Positions 1 through 5,311 of a DNA stretch of 7,510 nucleotides are shown here, one piece after another. Source of the stretch: Thermoleophilia bacterium (lineage in GTDB: Bacteria; Actinomycetota; Thermoleophilia; Miltoncostaeales; Miltoncostaeaceae); NCBI GenBank assembly GCA_017882555.1, contig JADGPH010000110.1, positions 1 to 7,510 on the forward strand, given 5' to 3'. Each line of letters begins with the position of its first letter. Position 1 is the stretch's first letter. The notes under the pieces are model-generated. The model did no database searches. It worked only from the letters and a program-made list of their open reading frames with translations, and had not been told where the DNA came from. A program made the translations under genes and the position numbers.

Positions 1-84
1 CGGCCGCGGCGCGGCGGTCGCAATCGCCGAGACCAGCCCGACGATCAGCGCGCCTCCAATCAGCGATGTACGTGCACCAAGCAT
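1..84 (-). CDS. N-terminal fragment of an exported protein (signal peptide; gene runs off the left edge)
   Basis: Reading the minus strand from ATG at 84-82 gives 28 codons open to the window edge, beginning MLGARTSLIGGALIVGLVSA and continuing IATAAPRP. This has the form of a signal peptide: a short n-region with one Arg, a hydrophobic core at about residues 8-23, and an Ala-x-Ala type site (ATA) followed by A-P-R-P. The mature domain is outside the window, so its function cannot be named. No Shine-Dalgarno sequence lies before the ATG. A -10-like TATCAC (90-95, minus) lies 5 nt before it, close to the leaderless layout of other genes here but lacking the final T. An in-frame GTG at 102-100 is an alternative start. 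The gene points the same way as the M32 gene upstream of it, 71 bp away, with a hairpin between them. Confidence 0.5.
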   Translation of the reverse strand, partial: MLGARTSLIGGALIVGLVSAIATAAPRP

Positions 85-129
85 TACCGGTGATATCGGC
101 ACGTCGGCGTAACAACCGAACGATTGGGG

Positions 130-151
130 CGCACGCCGGAGAAGGCGCGCG
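130..151 (-). terminator. Hairpin just after the M32 carboxypeptidase stop codon
   Basis: On the minus-strand transcript, CGCGCGCC (151-144) can pair with GGCGTGCG (137-130) around a 6-nt loop. This makes an 8-bp stem with one G-U pair, starting 4 nt after the TAA stop of the carboxypeptidase gene. No clear U-run follows, only a T-richer stretch further on, so it would be a U-poor terminator of the kind proposed for GC-rich actinobacteria. Position and stem strength support it; termination itself is inferred. Confidence 0.45.
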
Positions 152-155
152 TGGG

Positions 156-1655
156 TTACTGCCGGGCCACCGAGGCCATGGAGGACACCACGCGGCGTTC
201 AAGATGGGCGATCAGCGGATCCGCAGAAAGGGGATGACCGGTCGCGCGCATCATGAGTTCCGGTGTGGGGTAGAGCGAGCCATGTTGGTGGATGCGCTCG
301 CGCATGAAAGCGACGATATCCCCGAAACGATGCTGGCCAATCGCAGCCTGCAGACCGCCAAGCGCTGTGTCGGCGGCCTCGGCAAGCTGCGCCGCGTAGA
401 GGTTTCCGAGGGTGTACGTCGGGAAGTACCCAAACATTCCCTCGGGCCAGTGGACATCTTGCATGACCCCAGTGATCACCGAGGTTGGGGTAATGCCGAG
501 CAGCTCGTGCATGCGCGAGTTCCAGATTTCCGGGAGGTCGGCAACCTCCATCGTTCCGGCGATCAGACCAAGTTCGAGCTCGAACCGCAGAATGATGTGC
601 AGGTTGTAGGTGACCTCGTCGGCCTCGACTCGGATGAGCGACGGCCGGACGGTGTTGGCCGCGGCGTGGAAGTCCTCGGCTCCGAGGCCCTGCATGGCGT
701 CGGGAAAGAGCTCATGCAGGCGGGGCTCGATGACCCGCCAGAACTCCAACGTCCCGCCCACATGGTTCTCCCAAAAACGTGCTTGGGCTTCGTGCGCGCC
801 GAGTGATGGGGCATCGCGTAGGGCGGTGCGCGCGAAGTCCGCCGAGAAGCCTTGCTCGTACATCGCGTGTCCGGCCTCGTGGAGCACGGTCCGGATGTTG
901 CTGATCGGATTGCGCTCGTCGATTCGCGTGCTGAAGCGCACGTCCCCGTGTCCAGAGGAGTTCGAGAAGGGGTGAGCCGAGACTCCAATGCATCCGTCGG
1001 CGAGATTGAATCCGACCACTTGCGCGAGGTCGTGGGCCAGTTGGAGCTGGGCGTCCGGGGGCCAGTAGCGCTCGGGAAGTTCGATCGCCGGTCGGTTCGT
1101 TCCCTGTGCGACCAGTGGCGCCAGGCGCTCGGAGAGATCGACGAAGACCGGGGCGAGGTCCGCCGCACGCGCATCCGGCTCGAACCCGTCCAGTAGCGCA
1201 TCGTAGCGCAGCCCATCGTCGCTGATCGCTTCGGCTTCACGCCGTTTGAGCGCCACCAGGCGCGTCAGGGGACCACGCATGGCCGCCCAATCACCGCGTT
1301 CCCGGGCCTCCCTCCAGGTGACCACGCTCTCGGATTCTGCTTGGCTGATCTCACCCACCAACCGTTCGGGCAGGCGGACAGCTCGCGCACGCCGGTGACC
1401 CAGCAGCATCGCTTGTCGGCGTGTCTGAGCGTCGATGGCGACGCTGTTGGCGATTGCCTCGAGGACGCCGCTGATCTCGGGTCGAGTCAGCTCGCGGTGA
1501 TAGAGCGTCGCGAGGGTGGCCGTCTGGTGCGCGCGCGTGCCTGCCCCGGATGGCGGCATGGTTGTGTCGCGATCCCAGTTCAGGAGCGACATCGTTCCGT
1601 CGAGGTCGGCGAGTACTCCTGCCCAGCTGCGAAAGGTTTCCAAGTCCGTTGCCAT
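156..1655 (-). CDS. M32 family metallocarboxypeptidase (carboxypeptidase Taq type)
   Basis: This 499-residue zinc carboxypeptidase removes C-terminal amino acids from peptides. It is probably cytosolic, since no signal peptide or membrane segment is seen. The length is typical of family M32. The family landmarks appear in order: DVRFSTR at about 238-244; the zinc site HEAGH at 259-263 (His259, Glu260, His263); GAHEAQARFWEN at about 286-297, whose Glu289 is the expected third ligand (the usual HES/T reads HEA here); IRVEADEVTYNLHIILRFEL at about 341-360; and HWPEGMFGYFPTYTLGNLYA at about 402-421. The ATG at 1655 is chosen because the protein then has normal length and a TAGCGT -10 hexamer sits 6 nt upstream, with no Shine-Dalgarno. 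It is divergent from the small membrane protein gene, and a hairpin follows the stop. All visible key residues are intact, so I take it as functional. Confidence 0.96.
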   Translation of the reverse strand: MATDLETFRSWAGVLADLDGTMSLLNWDRDTTMPPSGAGTRAHQTATLATLYHRELTRPEISGVLEAIANSVAIDAQTRRQAMLLGHRRARAVRLPERLVGEISQAESESVVTWREARERGDWAAMRGPLTRLVALKRREAEAISDDGLRYDALLDGFEPDARAADLAPVFVDLSERLAPLVAQGTNRPAIELPERYWPPDAQLQLAHDLAQVVGFNLADGCIGVSAHPFSNSSGHGDVRFSTRIDERNPISNIRTVLHEAGHAMYEQGFSADFARTALRDAPSLGAHEAQARFWENHVGGTLEFWRVIEPRLHELFPDAMQGLGAEDFHAAANTVRPSLIRVEADEVTYNLHIILRFELELGLIAGTMEVADLPEIWNSRMHELLGITPTSVITGVMQDVHWPEGMFGYFPTYTLGNLYAAQLAEAADTALGGLQAAIGQHRFGDIVAFMRERIHQHGSLYPTPELMMRATGHPLSADPLIAHLERRVVSSMASVARQ

Positions 1656-1661
1656 CGCGAG

Positions 1662-1691
1662 ACGCTATCGGCTTCCGAGCCGGGCTGTCGC
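1662..1691 (-). promoter_or_regulatory. Leaderless promoter of the M32 gene
   Basis: On the minus strand a -10 hexamer TAGCGT (1667-1662) matches TANNNT. It is separated by 6 nt from the ATG at 1655, so transcription would begin at or next to the A of the start codon. A -35-like GCGACA (1691-1686) lies 18 nt further upstream and matches 4 of 6 positions of TTGACA. There is no Shine-Dalgarno. The -35 element directly abuts the -10 of the divergent gene at 1692. Confidence 0.55.
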
Positions 1692-1697
1692 TATTGT
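1692..1697 (+). promoter_or_regulatory. -10 element for a leaderless transcript of the small membrane protein
   Basis: TATTGT fits TANNNT and is followed by 6 nt and then a GTG at 1704, the same spacing as for the M32, MFS and SCO genes. No convincing -35 is seen. This hexamer is the main reason for choosing the GTG at 1704 as the start of the small membrane protein. It touches the -35 of the divergent M32 promoter, so the two promoters may compete for polymerase. Confidence 0.5.
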
Positions 1698-1703
1698 GAG
1701 CCT

Positions 1704-1997
1704 GTGGATTCCCCGCCGCATAGTCGTCCTCGGATCGTGGTCTGGTGGGAGGAGCTCAGCATCGTGATGCAGATCGCCGTGGTGGCTCCAATTGCCATCA
1801 TCGGCATCTCATGGATCCATATTTTGCTTTTTGTCCCAAATATTTCGGTCGGGCGCGCGATTGGGTACGGGTTCTTCTGGGGCGCGATGGTGACGTTTGC
1901 CGTCGTCGGGGCGACGCGGGCCGAGCGCGCCCGGCGTCTGCACGCCCAGGCTGCAGTGGAGCGGGCTAAGTCTGATGAGGAACACTCGTCCCGCTAG
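1704..1997 (+). CDS. Small two-helix membrane protein of unknown function
   Basis: I do not recognise a family for this 97-residue protein. It has a short Pro/Arg-containing N-terminus ending in VVWWEEL, a first membrane segment at about residues 21-44 (VMQIAVVAPIAIIGISWIHI and on), a short polar turn NISVGR at about 46-51, and a second segment at about 52-70 rich in Gly and Phe. The C-terminal tail of about 27 residues is highly charged (RAERARRLHAQAAVERAKSD) and probably helical and cytosolic. The GTG at 1704 is chosen because TATTGT lies 6 nt before it. An alternative is GTG 1764 or ATG 1767, which would use the purine-rich GGGAGGAG at 1747-1754 as ribosome binding site and give a 76-77 residue protein. 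The gene stands alone between the divergent M32 gene and the methyltransferase, so context gives no function. Confidence 0.7.
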   Translation: MDSPPHSRPRIVVWWEELSIVMQIAVVAPIAIIGISWIHILLFVPNISVGRAIGYGFFWGAMVTFAVVGATRAERARRLHAQAAVERAKSDEEHSSR

Positions 1998-2068
1998 CGC
2001 CCGTGCCGTGAGGCCGGTGGCGCGCGGTCCTCATGCGCAATACCTGATGACGCTCCTTCGCACATCGG

Positions 2069-2074
2069 TATCGT
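2069..2074 (+). promoter_or_regulatory. Possible -10 element for the methyltransferase
   Basis: TATCGT matches TANNNT in the 114-bp gap before the methyltransferase. It would give a leader of roughly 30 nt, in keeping with the Shine-Dalgarno seen there. No good -35 is present at 16-18 nt, so this is tentative. The rest of the gap (1998-2111) shows nothing else clear. Confidence 0.25.
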
Positions 2075-2099
2075 GCGGCTGGCAGGCAACTGTGGCAAC

Positions 2100-2106
2100 A
2101 AAGGGA
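2100..2106 (+). promoter_or_regulatory. Ribosome binding site fixing the methyltransferase start at 2112
   Basis: The purine tract AAAGGGA ends 5 nt before the ATG at 2112. It is the best Shine-Dalgarno in this region and favours that ATG over the in-frame GTG at 2073, which has none. Confidence 0.5.
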
Positions 2107-2111
2107 CCCCG

Positions 2112-2966
2112 ATGAGTCGCGCCAACAGGAAACGCTCGCGCGAGCGTCCTCCCGATGTCGAAGTCACCACCGCAGGCTGGCCGCTGGGACGGCGGCTCAG
2201 GCTCGGAACGGTGCGTCCCGGAGGGGCGGCGGGGACCGCGCGACTACTGGACGGGGTGCGGCTTCGCACCGGTGACCGCGTTGTCGACCTGGCACCTGGC
2301 TCGGGTGAGACCGGGCTGCTGGCAACGGGTCGGAACCTATATTCCTGGATCGGTATCTGCAGCGACACGACGGACGCCGAGCGCCTTGGCAAGGCCGTAC
2401 CCGGGCCGATCTCGCATGCTCAGATCGGCACGCCGGACGTGACCGGACTCCCCGACGCGAGCGCATCCGTGGTTGTGGCTGAAGGGCTGTTGCTGGGCAT
2501 GCCGGACGAAAGCAAGCTCGCTGTGCTTCGCGAAAGCGCGCGCATCCTGCGACCCAACGGCCTGCTCGGTTTGCATGAGCTGTGCATCTCGGAGGACGCA
2601 TCGGCCACTGAGCCGGCGGCCGCGGTGCGCGACCGACTCAGCCCCGAGGTACAGGGCGGGATCTTTCCGCTGACCGAGCCAGAGTGGCGCGAGATCATTA
2701 CCTCCGCTGGCTTGGAGTTCGTCGGAGTCAGCCATTCGGTCCTCGAGATCCCGAGTTTGCGCGACGTCATGCGCCAGGCCGGCCCGCGGCGCGGCCTCGA
2801 GATTCTGGGTCGCGCAACGCGGCCGGGGGCGACGGCAACGCACACGCGAAACGCCGTCAGCAACCTGACCCGCGAGCGCGATCGCCTTACTGCGGCGGTG
2901 ATCATCGCGCGCCGACCGTACGTCGGACCCTTGCGCGGCCCGACCCTGCGAGCTGCGCGCGAGTAG
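2112..2966 (+). CDS. Class I SAM-dependent methyltransferase (methyltransferase type 11-like)
   Basis: This 284-residue soluble protein transfers a methyl group from S-adenosylmethionine to an unknown substrate. A basic N-terminus (residues 1-12) is followed by the Rossmann-fold methyltransferase core. Motif I is VVDLAPGSGETG at about 57-68, the SAM-binding glycine loop. The LPDASASVVVAEGLLLGMPD stretch at about 113-132 corresponds to motif II and the following helix, and LRESARILRPNGLLGLHELC at about 139-158 to motif III and the LRPxG turn. The acidic residue usually ending strand 2 is not obvious; that region reads WIGICSDTTDAERL at about 79-92. The C-terminal part has a TEPEWREIITSAGLEFVGV segment (about 188-206), as in methyltransferases acting on small molecules. 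The length is ordinary. It stands between the small membrane protein and the MFS exporter, 48 bp before the exporter's start; a role in modifying an exported compound would be guesswork. Confidence 0.85.
   Translation: MSRANRKRSRERPPDVEVTTAGWPLGRRLRLGTVRPGGAAGTARLLDGVRLRTGDRVVDLAPGSGETGLLATGRNLYSWIGICSDTTDAERLGKAVPGPISHAQIGTPDVTGLPDASASVVVAEGLLLGMPDESKLAVLRESARILRPNGLLGLHELCISEDASATEPAAAVRDRLSPEVQGGIFPLTEPEWREIITSAGLEFVGVSHSVLEIPSLRDVMRQAGPRRGLEILGRATRPGATATHTRNAVSNLTRERDRLTAAVIIARRPYVGPLRGPTLRAARE
2132..2147 (+). repeat. 16-bp perfect palindrome in the first codons of the methyltransferase
   Basis: ACGCTCGC is followed directly by its reverse complement GCGAGCGT, within codons 7-12 of the methyltransferase. 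In RNA it could form a 6-bp stem with a GCGC tetraloop about 20 nt after the start codon. It could also be an operator, or chance in GC-rich coding DNA specifying an Arg-rich N-terminus. Confidence 0.4.
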
Positions 2967-2970
2967 CACC

Positions 2971-2994
2971 GTTCGCCGGGATGGCGCCGCGAAC
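2971..2994 (+). repeat. Inverted repeat between the methyltransferase stop and the MFS -10
   Basis: GTTCGC (2971-2976) and GCGAAC (2989-2994) are perfect inverted arms around 12 nt. The repeat begins 5 nt after the methyltransferase stop and ends 7 nt before the TACACT of the MFS gene, covering its expected -35 region. It could be a weak terminator or an operator for the exporter. The arms are short, so chance is also possible. Confidence 0.25.
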
Positions 2995-3001
2995 TCAGTA
3001 G

Positions 3002-3007
3002 TACACT
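3002..3007 (+). promoter_or_regulatory. -10 element of a leaderless MFS transcript
   Basis: TACACT matches TANNNT and stands 7 nt before the ATG at 3015, putting the predicted transcription start at the first codon. No Shine-Dalgarno and no TTGACA-like -35 are seen. The layout matches three other genes in the window. Confidence 0.5.
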
Positions 3008-3014
3008 AACGATT

Positions 3015-4562
3015 ATGAGTTCCGCGCCCGGATCCGTCATCCCTGCACGCCGACGCCGACCCGGCGTTCATCCCGACGATCCCCGCTACTGCTGGTGGGT
3101 CTTGTCGGTCACGAGCCTCGGGATGTTCCTGGCGACGGTCAATAGCGGCACGCTGCTGATCGCATTGCCGAACCTTGAGCGCGCGCTGCATACCTCGCTG
3201 TTGACGCTGGTGTGGGTGATTCTCGCCTACATGGTCGCGAGTACGGTGCTGCTCTTGCCGGCGGGTCGCCTCGCCGATCAGATCGGACGCAAGCGCTTGT
3301 ACGTGCTGGGTATGGCGATCTTCACCTGCGCCTCATTGGGTGCGGGTTTCGCCACCTCCGGTACCCAGTTGATCGTCTGGCGCGTGGTGCAGGGCGTTGG
3401 TGGGGCGCTCGTGTTTGCGAACGCGGGGGCCCTTGTGACCGACGTCTTCCCGCGCGAGCGCCTCGGACTTGCGATGGGCACGAACGTCATGGTCGCGGCG
3501 GTTGGGCTTGTCATCGGCCCCGTGCTCGGTGGCTGGCTGGTGACCTATGGTTGGGCATGGATCTTCTGGTTCAATGTCCCGTTGGGAGTGATCGGCACGG
3601 TGTGGTCGTGGCTGATCCTCCACGAGACGGTGCGGCGGGACCTGCAGCAGCAGTTGGATTGGGCGGGCAATCTGCTGATGTTGGTGGGCTTAACCGGCCT
3701 CGTGCTGGGCCTCTCGGACGCCGGCCTCGATGGGTGGAGCGCGCCGATGGTGGTGATCGGCGTGAGCGCAGGGGCCGTGTGCTTGCCCATCTTCGTGTGG
3801 GTTGAGTCGAAGGTCGCAGCGCCGATGCTCGACTTGTCGCTGTTTCGGATTCGGGTCTATTCCGCCGCGGCCGCCGCCGCCTTCTTGAATGGGCTGGCCC
3901 GGTTCGCACTGATGTTCTTGTTCGTGTTCTACTTCCAAGGCCCGCAGGGTCAGGACCCGATCACGGCCGGGCTCGAATTGGCGCCGCTGGCCATCGGCAT
4001 GCTCGTGGCGTCGCCCTTGGCAGGTGCGTGGGCCGACCGAAAGGGATCGCGCTTTCCGGCGGTCCTCGGAATGCTGCTCACCGCGGCGGGACTCGCGGGC
4101 ATGACCACACTCCAGGTTGACTCGCCCTTCTGGCAATCGGCGATCTGGCTCACCATCGTGGGAATCGGGTCGGGAATCTTCAACTCGCCCAACACGAGCG
4201 CGATGATGGCCGCGGTGCCGCCGTGGCGGCGCGGGATTGCCTCGGGGACGCGGGTCATGCTCCAGAACACGGGTGCGGTGATCTCGATCGCGCTAATGCT
4301 GATGATCGTGACGGCAGTTGTCCCGACGATGTTGTTGTTCTCGATCTTCTCGGGGCTGACGACGGGGCTCTCGGCAGCCCGCCTTGCGCCGTTCATGAGC
4401 GGCATGCATCTGGCACTCTGGATCCTCTTCGGCTTCTCGATCCTGGGCGCAATCGTCTCGGCGCTGCGGGGGAACGTGGATGTTCCCACCGAGCAGGTGA
4501 TCCCTGCGGCAACGCGAGTATCCGAGCATGTGGCCGACCGGGTCGTGCGGCCGGTCGGATAA
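3015..4562 (+). CDS. MFS transporter, DHA2 (EmrB/QacA) drug:H+ antiporter type, 14 membrane helices
   Basis: This 515-residue inner-membrane protein most likely exports drugs or a similar small molecule in exchange for protons. The length and hydrophobic pattern fit the 14-helix DHA2 group. Motif A is GRLADQIGRKRLY at about 84-96 in the loop between helices 2 and 3. Arg123 in LIVWRVVQGVGGALVFANAG corresponds to the motif B arginine, and AAVGLVIGPVLGGWL at about 161-175 is the antiporter motif C. A second motif-A-like loop, GAWADRKGSR, lies at about 337-346. Oddly, helix 1 reads MFLATVNSGTLLIALPNL (about 37-54), without the Asp of the usual LDxTIVNVALP, so proton coupling or substrate range may differ. 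A seven-Ala run (284-290 region) is encoded by GCC/GCG repeats. The N-terminal 25 residues are basic and Pro-rich. The ATG at 3015 is supported by TACACT 7 nt upstream. No regulator gene is adjacent, and a hairpin follows the stop. Confidence 0.93.
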   Translation: MSSAPGSVIPARRRRPGVHPDDPRYCWWVLSVTSLGMFLATVNSGTLLIALPNLERALHTSLLTLVWVILAYMVASTVLLLPAGRLADQIGRKRLYVLGMAIFTCASLGAGFATSGTQLIVWRVVQGVGGALVFANAGALVTDVFPRERLGLAMGTNVMVAAVGLVIGPVLGGWLVTYGWAWIFWFNVPLGVIGTVWSWLILHETVRRDLQQQLDWAGNLLMLVGLTGLVLGLSDAGLDGWSAPMVVIGVSAGAVCLPIFVWVESKVAAPMLDLSLFRIRVYSAAAAAAFLNGLARFALMFLFVFYFQGPQGQDPITAGLELAPLAIGMLVASPLAGAWADRKGSRFPAVLGMLLTAAGLAGMTTLQVDSPFWQSAIWLTIVGIGSGIFNSPNTSAMMAAVPPWRRGIASGTRVMLQNTGAVISIALMLMIVTAVVPTMLLFSIFSGLTTGLSAARLAPFMSGMHLALWILFGFSILGAIVSALRGNVDVPTEQVIPAATRVSEHVADRVVRPVG

Positions 4563-4585
4563 GGCCGCCTGCTGGGGCGCGGCCT
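4562..4585 (+). terminator. Hairpin at the end of the MFS gene
   Basis: AGGCCGC (4562-4568) pairs perfectly with GCGGCCT (4579-4585) around a 10-nt loop, starting on the last base of the MFS stop codon. No U-run follows, so it would be a U-less terminator. The next gene has its own promoter, which agrees with termination here. The rest of the 140-bp gap up to 4690 shows nothing clear. Confidence 0.4.
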
Positions 4586-4690
4586 CCGTGCGGTACGTGG
4601 TGGGTGATCCCTAGGGTGGCGTCGGGGAGCACACGAGGTGGACCGTGGGGGGTGTTGAGTGCCGCGCTCTCGTCGGACCGGCGTCTGTCG

Positions 4691-4696
4691 TAGTAT
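4691..4696 (+). promoter_or_regulatory. -10 element of a leaderless SCO1 transcript
   Basis: TAGTAT fits TANNNT and is close to the TATAAT consensus. It lies 6 nt before the GTG start at 4703, again placing the transcription start at the first codon. There is no Shine-Dalgarno, and a -35 is not evident at 16-18 nt. Confidence 0.55.
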
Positions 4697-4702
4697 CCGC
4701 GC

Positions 4703-5311
4703 GTGAATCGTCGCGTCTGGGTGTTGGCGGCCATCATCGTGGCCGCCGTGTCGGCACTCGCCATTGTGATCCTGATTCGGATCAGTGGGAGCGGTGGTGT
4801 GCCGCCGTTGAACGCGGTGCCGATCAGTCCGCCGATTGCCGCACCGCTCACTGCCGGTCGTGATTCCGCCGGTGATCTTGTGAGTGTTCCCGAAGGGGGC
4901 CGGCCAGCGATCGTCACATTCCTCTATGCGCATTGCACGACTTCGTGTCCACTTGTCGCCGGCGAGATCGCGATTGCGCTCGATAAAGCGGGTCCCGCGG
5001 CCGCCAAGATTGATGTTGTGGCGATCTCCGTGGATCCGATCGGTGACACGCGCTCGGAGGTCAATCGCTTTCTGGCGGTGCACAATCTGACCGGACGCAT
5101 GAGCTACATCATCGGCCCGCGGAGTCTGCTGGCACCCATCTGGCATGCCTGGGGAATCGCTGCCCAACCGGTCAACGCGATTCGCTCAACCCATACGGCC
5201 GTGATCGTGCTCGTCGACAAGAACGGTCGCGAGGTCGCGAGCTACGCAGGCGCGATCCCAATCTCTGTCCCGGGACTGGCGGCCGACATCCAAACGTTGG
5301 TTACCAACTAG
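4703..5311 (+). CDS. SCO1/SenC family copper protein, membrane-anchored
   Basis: This 202-residue protein has an N-terminal membrane anchor (about residues 5-27, after the basic NRR) and an outward-facing thioredoxin-fold domain. SCO1/SenC proteins bind copper through two Cys and one His and help deliver it to the CuA site of cytochrome c oxidase. The signature is seen here: HCTTSCP with Cys78 and Cys82, the SVDPIGDT strand-loop at about 109-116, and His164 in STHTAVIVLVDKNG. Both the Cys pair and the His are present, so it should bind copper. A Pro-rich linker at about 34-48 joins anchor and domain. GTG at 4703 is chosen for the basic start before the anchor and the TAGTAT 6 nt upstream. No other oxidase assembly gene is within the window, so its job rests on the family. 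Its TAG stop overlaps the stop of the converging exonuclease gene. Peroxiredoxin-like redox roles are a less likely alternative. Confidence 0.93.
   Translation: MNRRVWVLAAIIVAAVSALAIVILIRISGSGGVPPLNAVPISPPIAAPLTAGRDSAGDLVSVPEGGRPAIVTFLYAHCTTSCPLVAGEIAIALDKAGPAAAKIDVVAISVDPIGDTRSEVNRFLAVHNLTGRMSYIIGPRSLLAPIWHAWGIAAQPVNAIRSTHTAVIVLVDKNGREVASYAGAIPISVPGLAADIQTLVTN
5308..5311. other. Shared CTAG: stop codons of two convergent genes
   Basis: The palindrome CTAG gives TAG for the SCO gene on the plus strand (5309-5311) and TAG for the exonuclease gene on the minus strand (5310-5308). The two genes therefore have no intergenic sequence, and any terminator for either must lie inside the other. Confidence 0.95.

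Noticed and set aside
66..806. A 246-codon plus-strand frame
   Set aside because: It is the antisense shadow of the 3' half of the M32 gene and crosses the signal-peptide gene start; the composition is His/Arg/Gly-rich and matches no family.
2337..3040. Minus-strand frames of about 200 codons opposite the methyltransferase
   Set aside because: They are shadows of the methyltransferase, which has a clear SAM-binding motif in the plus frame.
3865..3887. GCC/GCG-rich run in the MFS gene, considered as a repeat tract
   Set aside because: It simply encodes a run of alanines in a membrane helix and shows no regular repeat beyond a few codons.
2963..4562. Methyltransferase plus exporter as a small biosynthetic or resistance cluster
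   Set aside because: The exporter has its own promoter, no synthase or regulator is present, and adjacency of two common genes is not enough to claim a system.
3950..5167. A 405-codon open frame on the minus strand opposite the MFS and SCO1 genes
   Set aside because: It is antisense to two well-supported genes and their gap, is rich in Arg, Pro, His and Thr with no domain I recognise, and long antisense frames are expected in GC-rich coding DNA.
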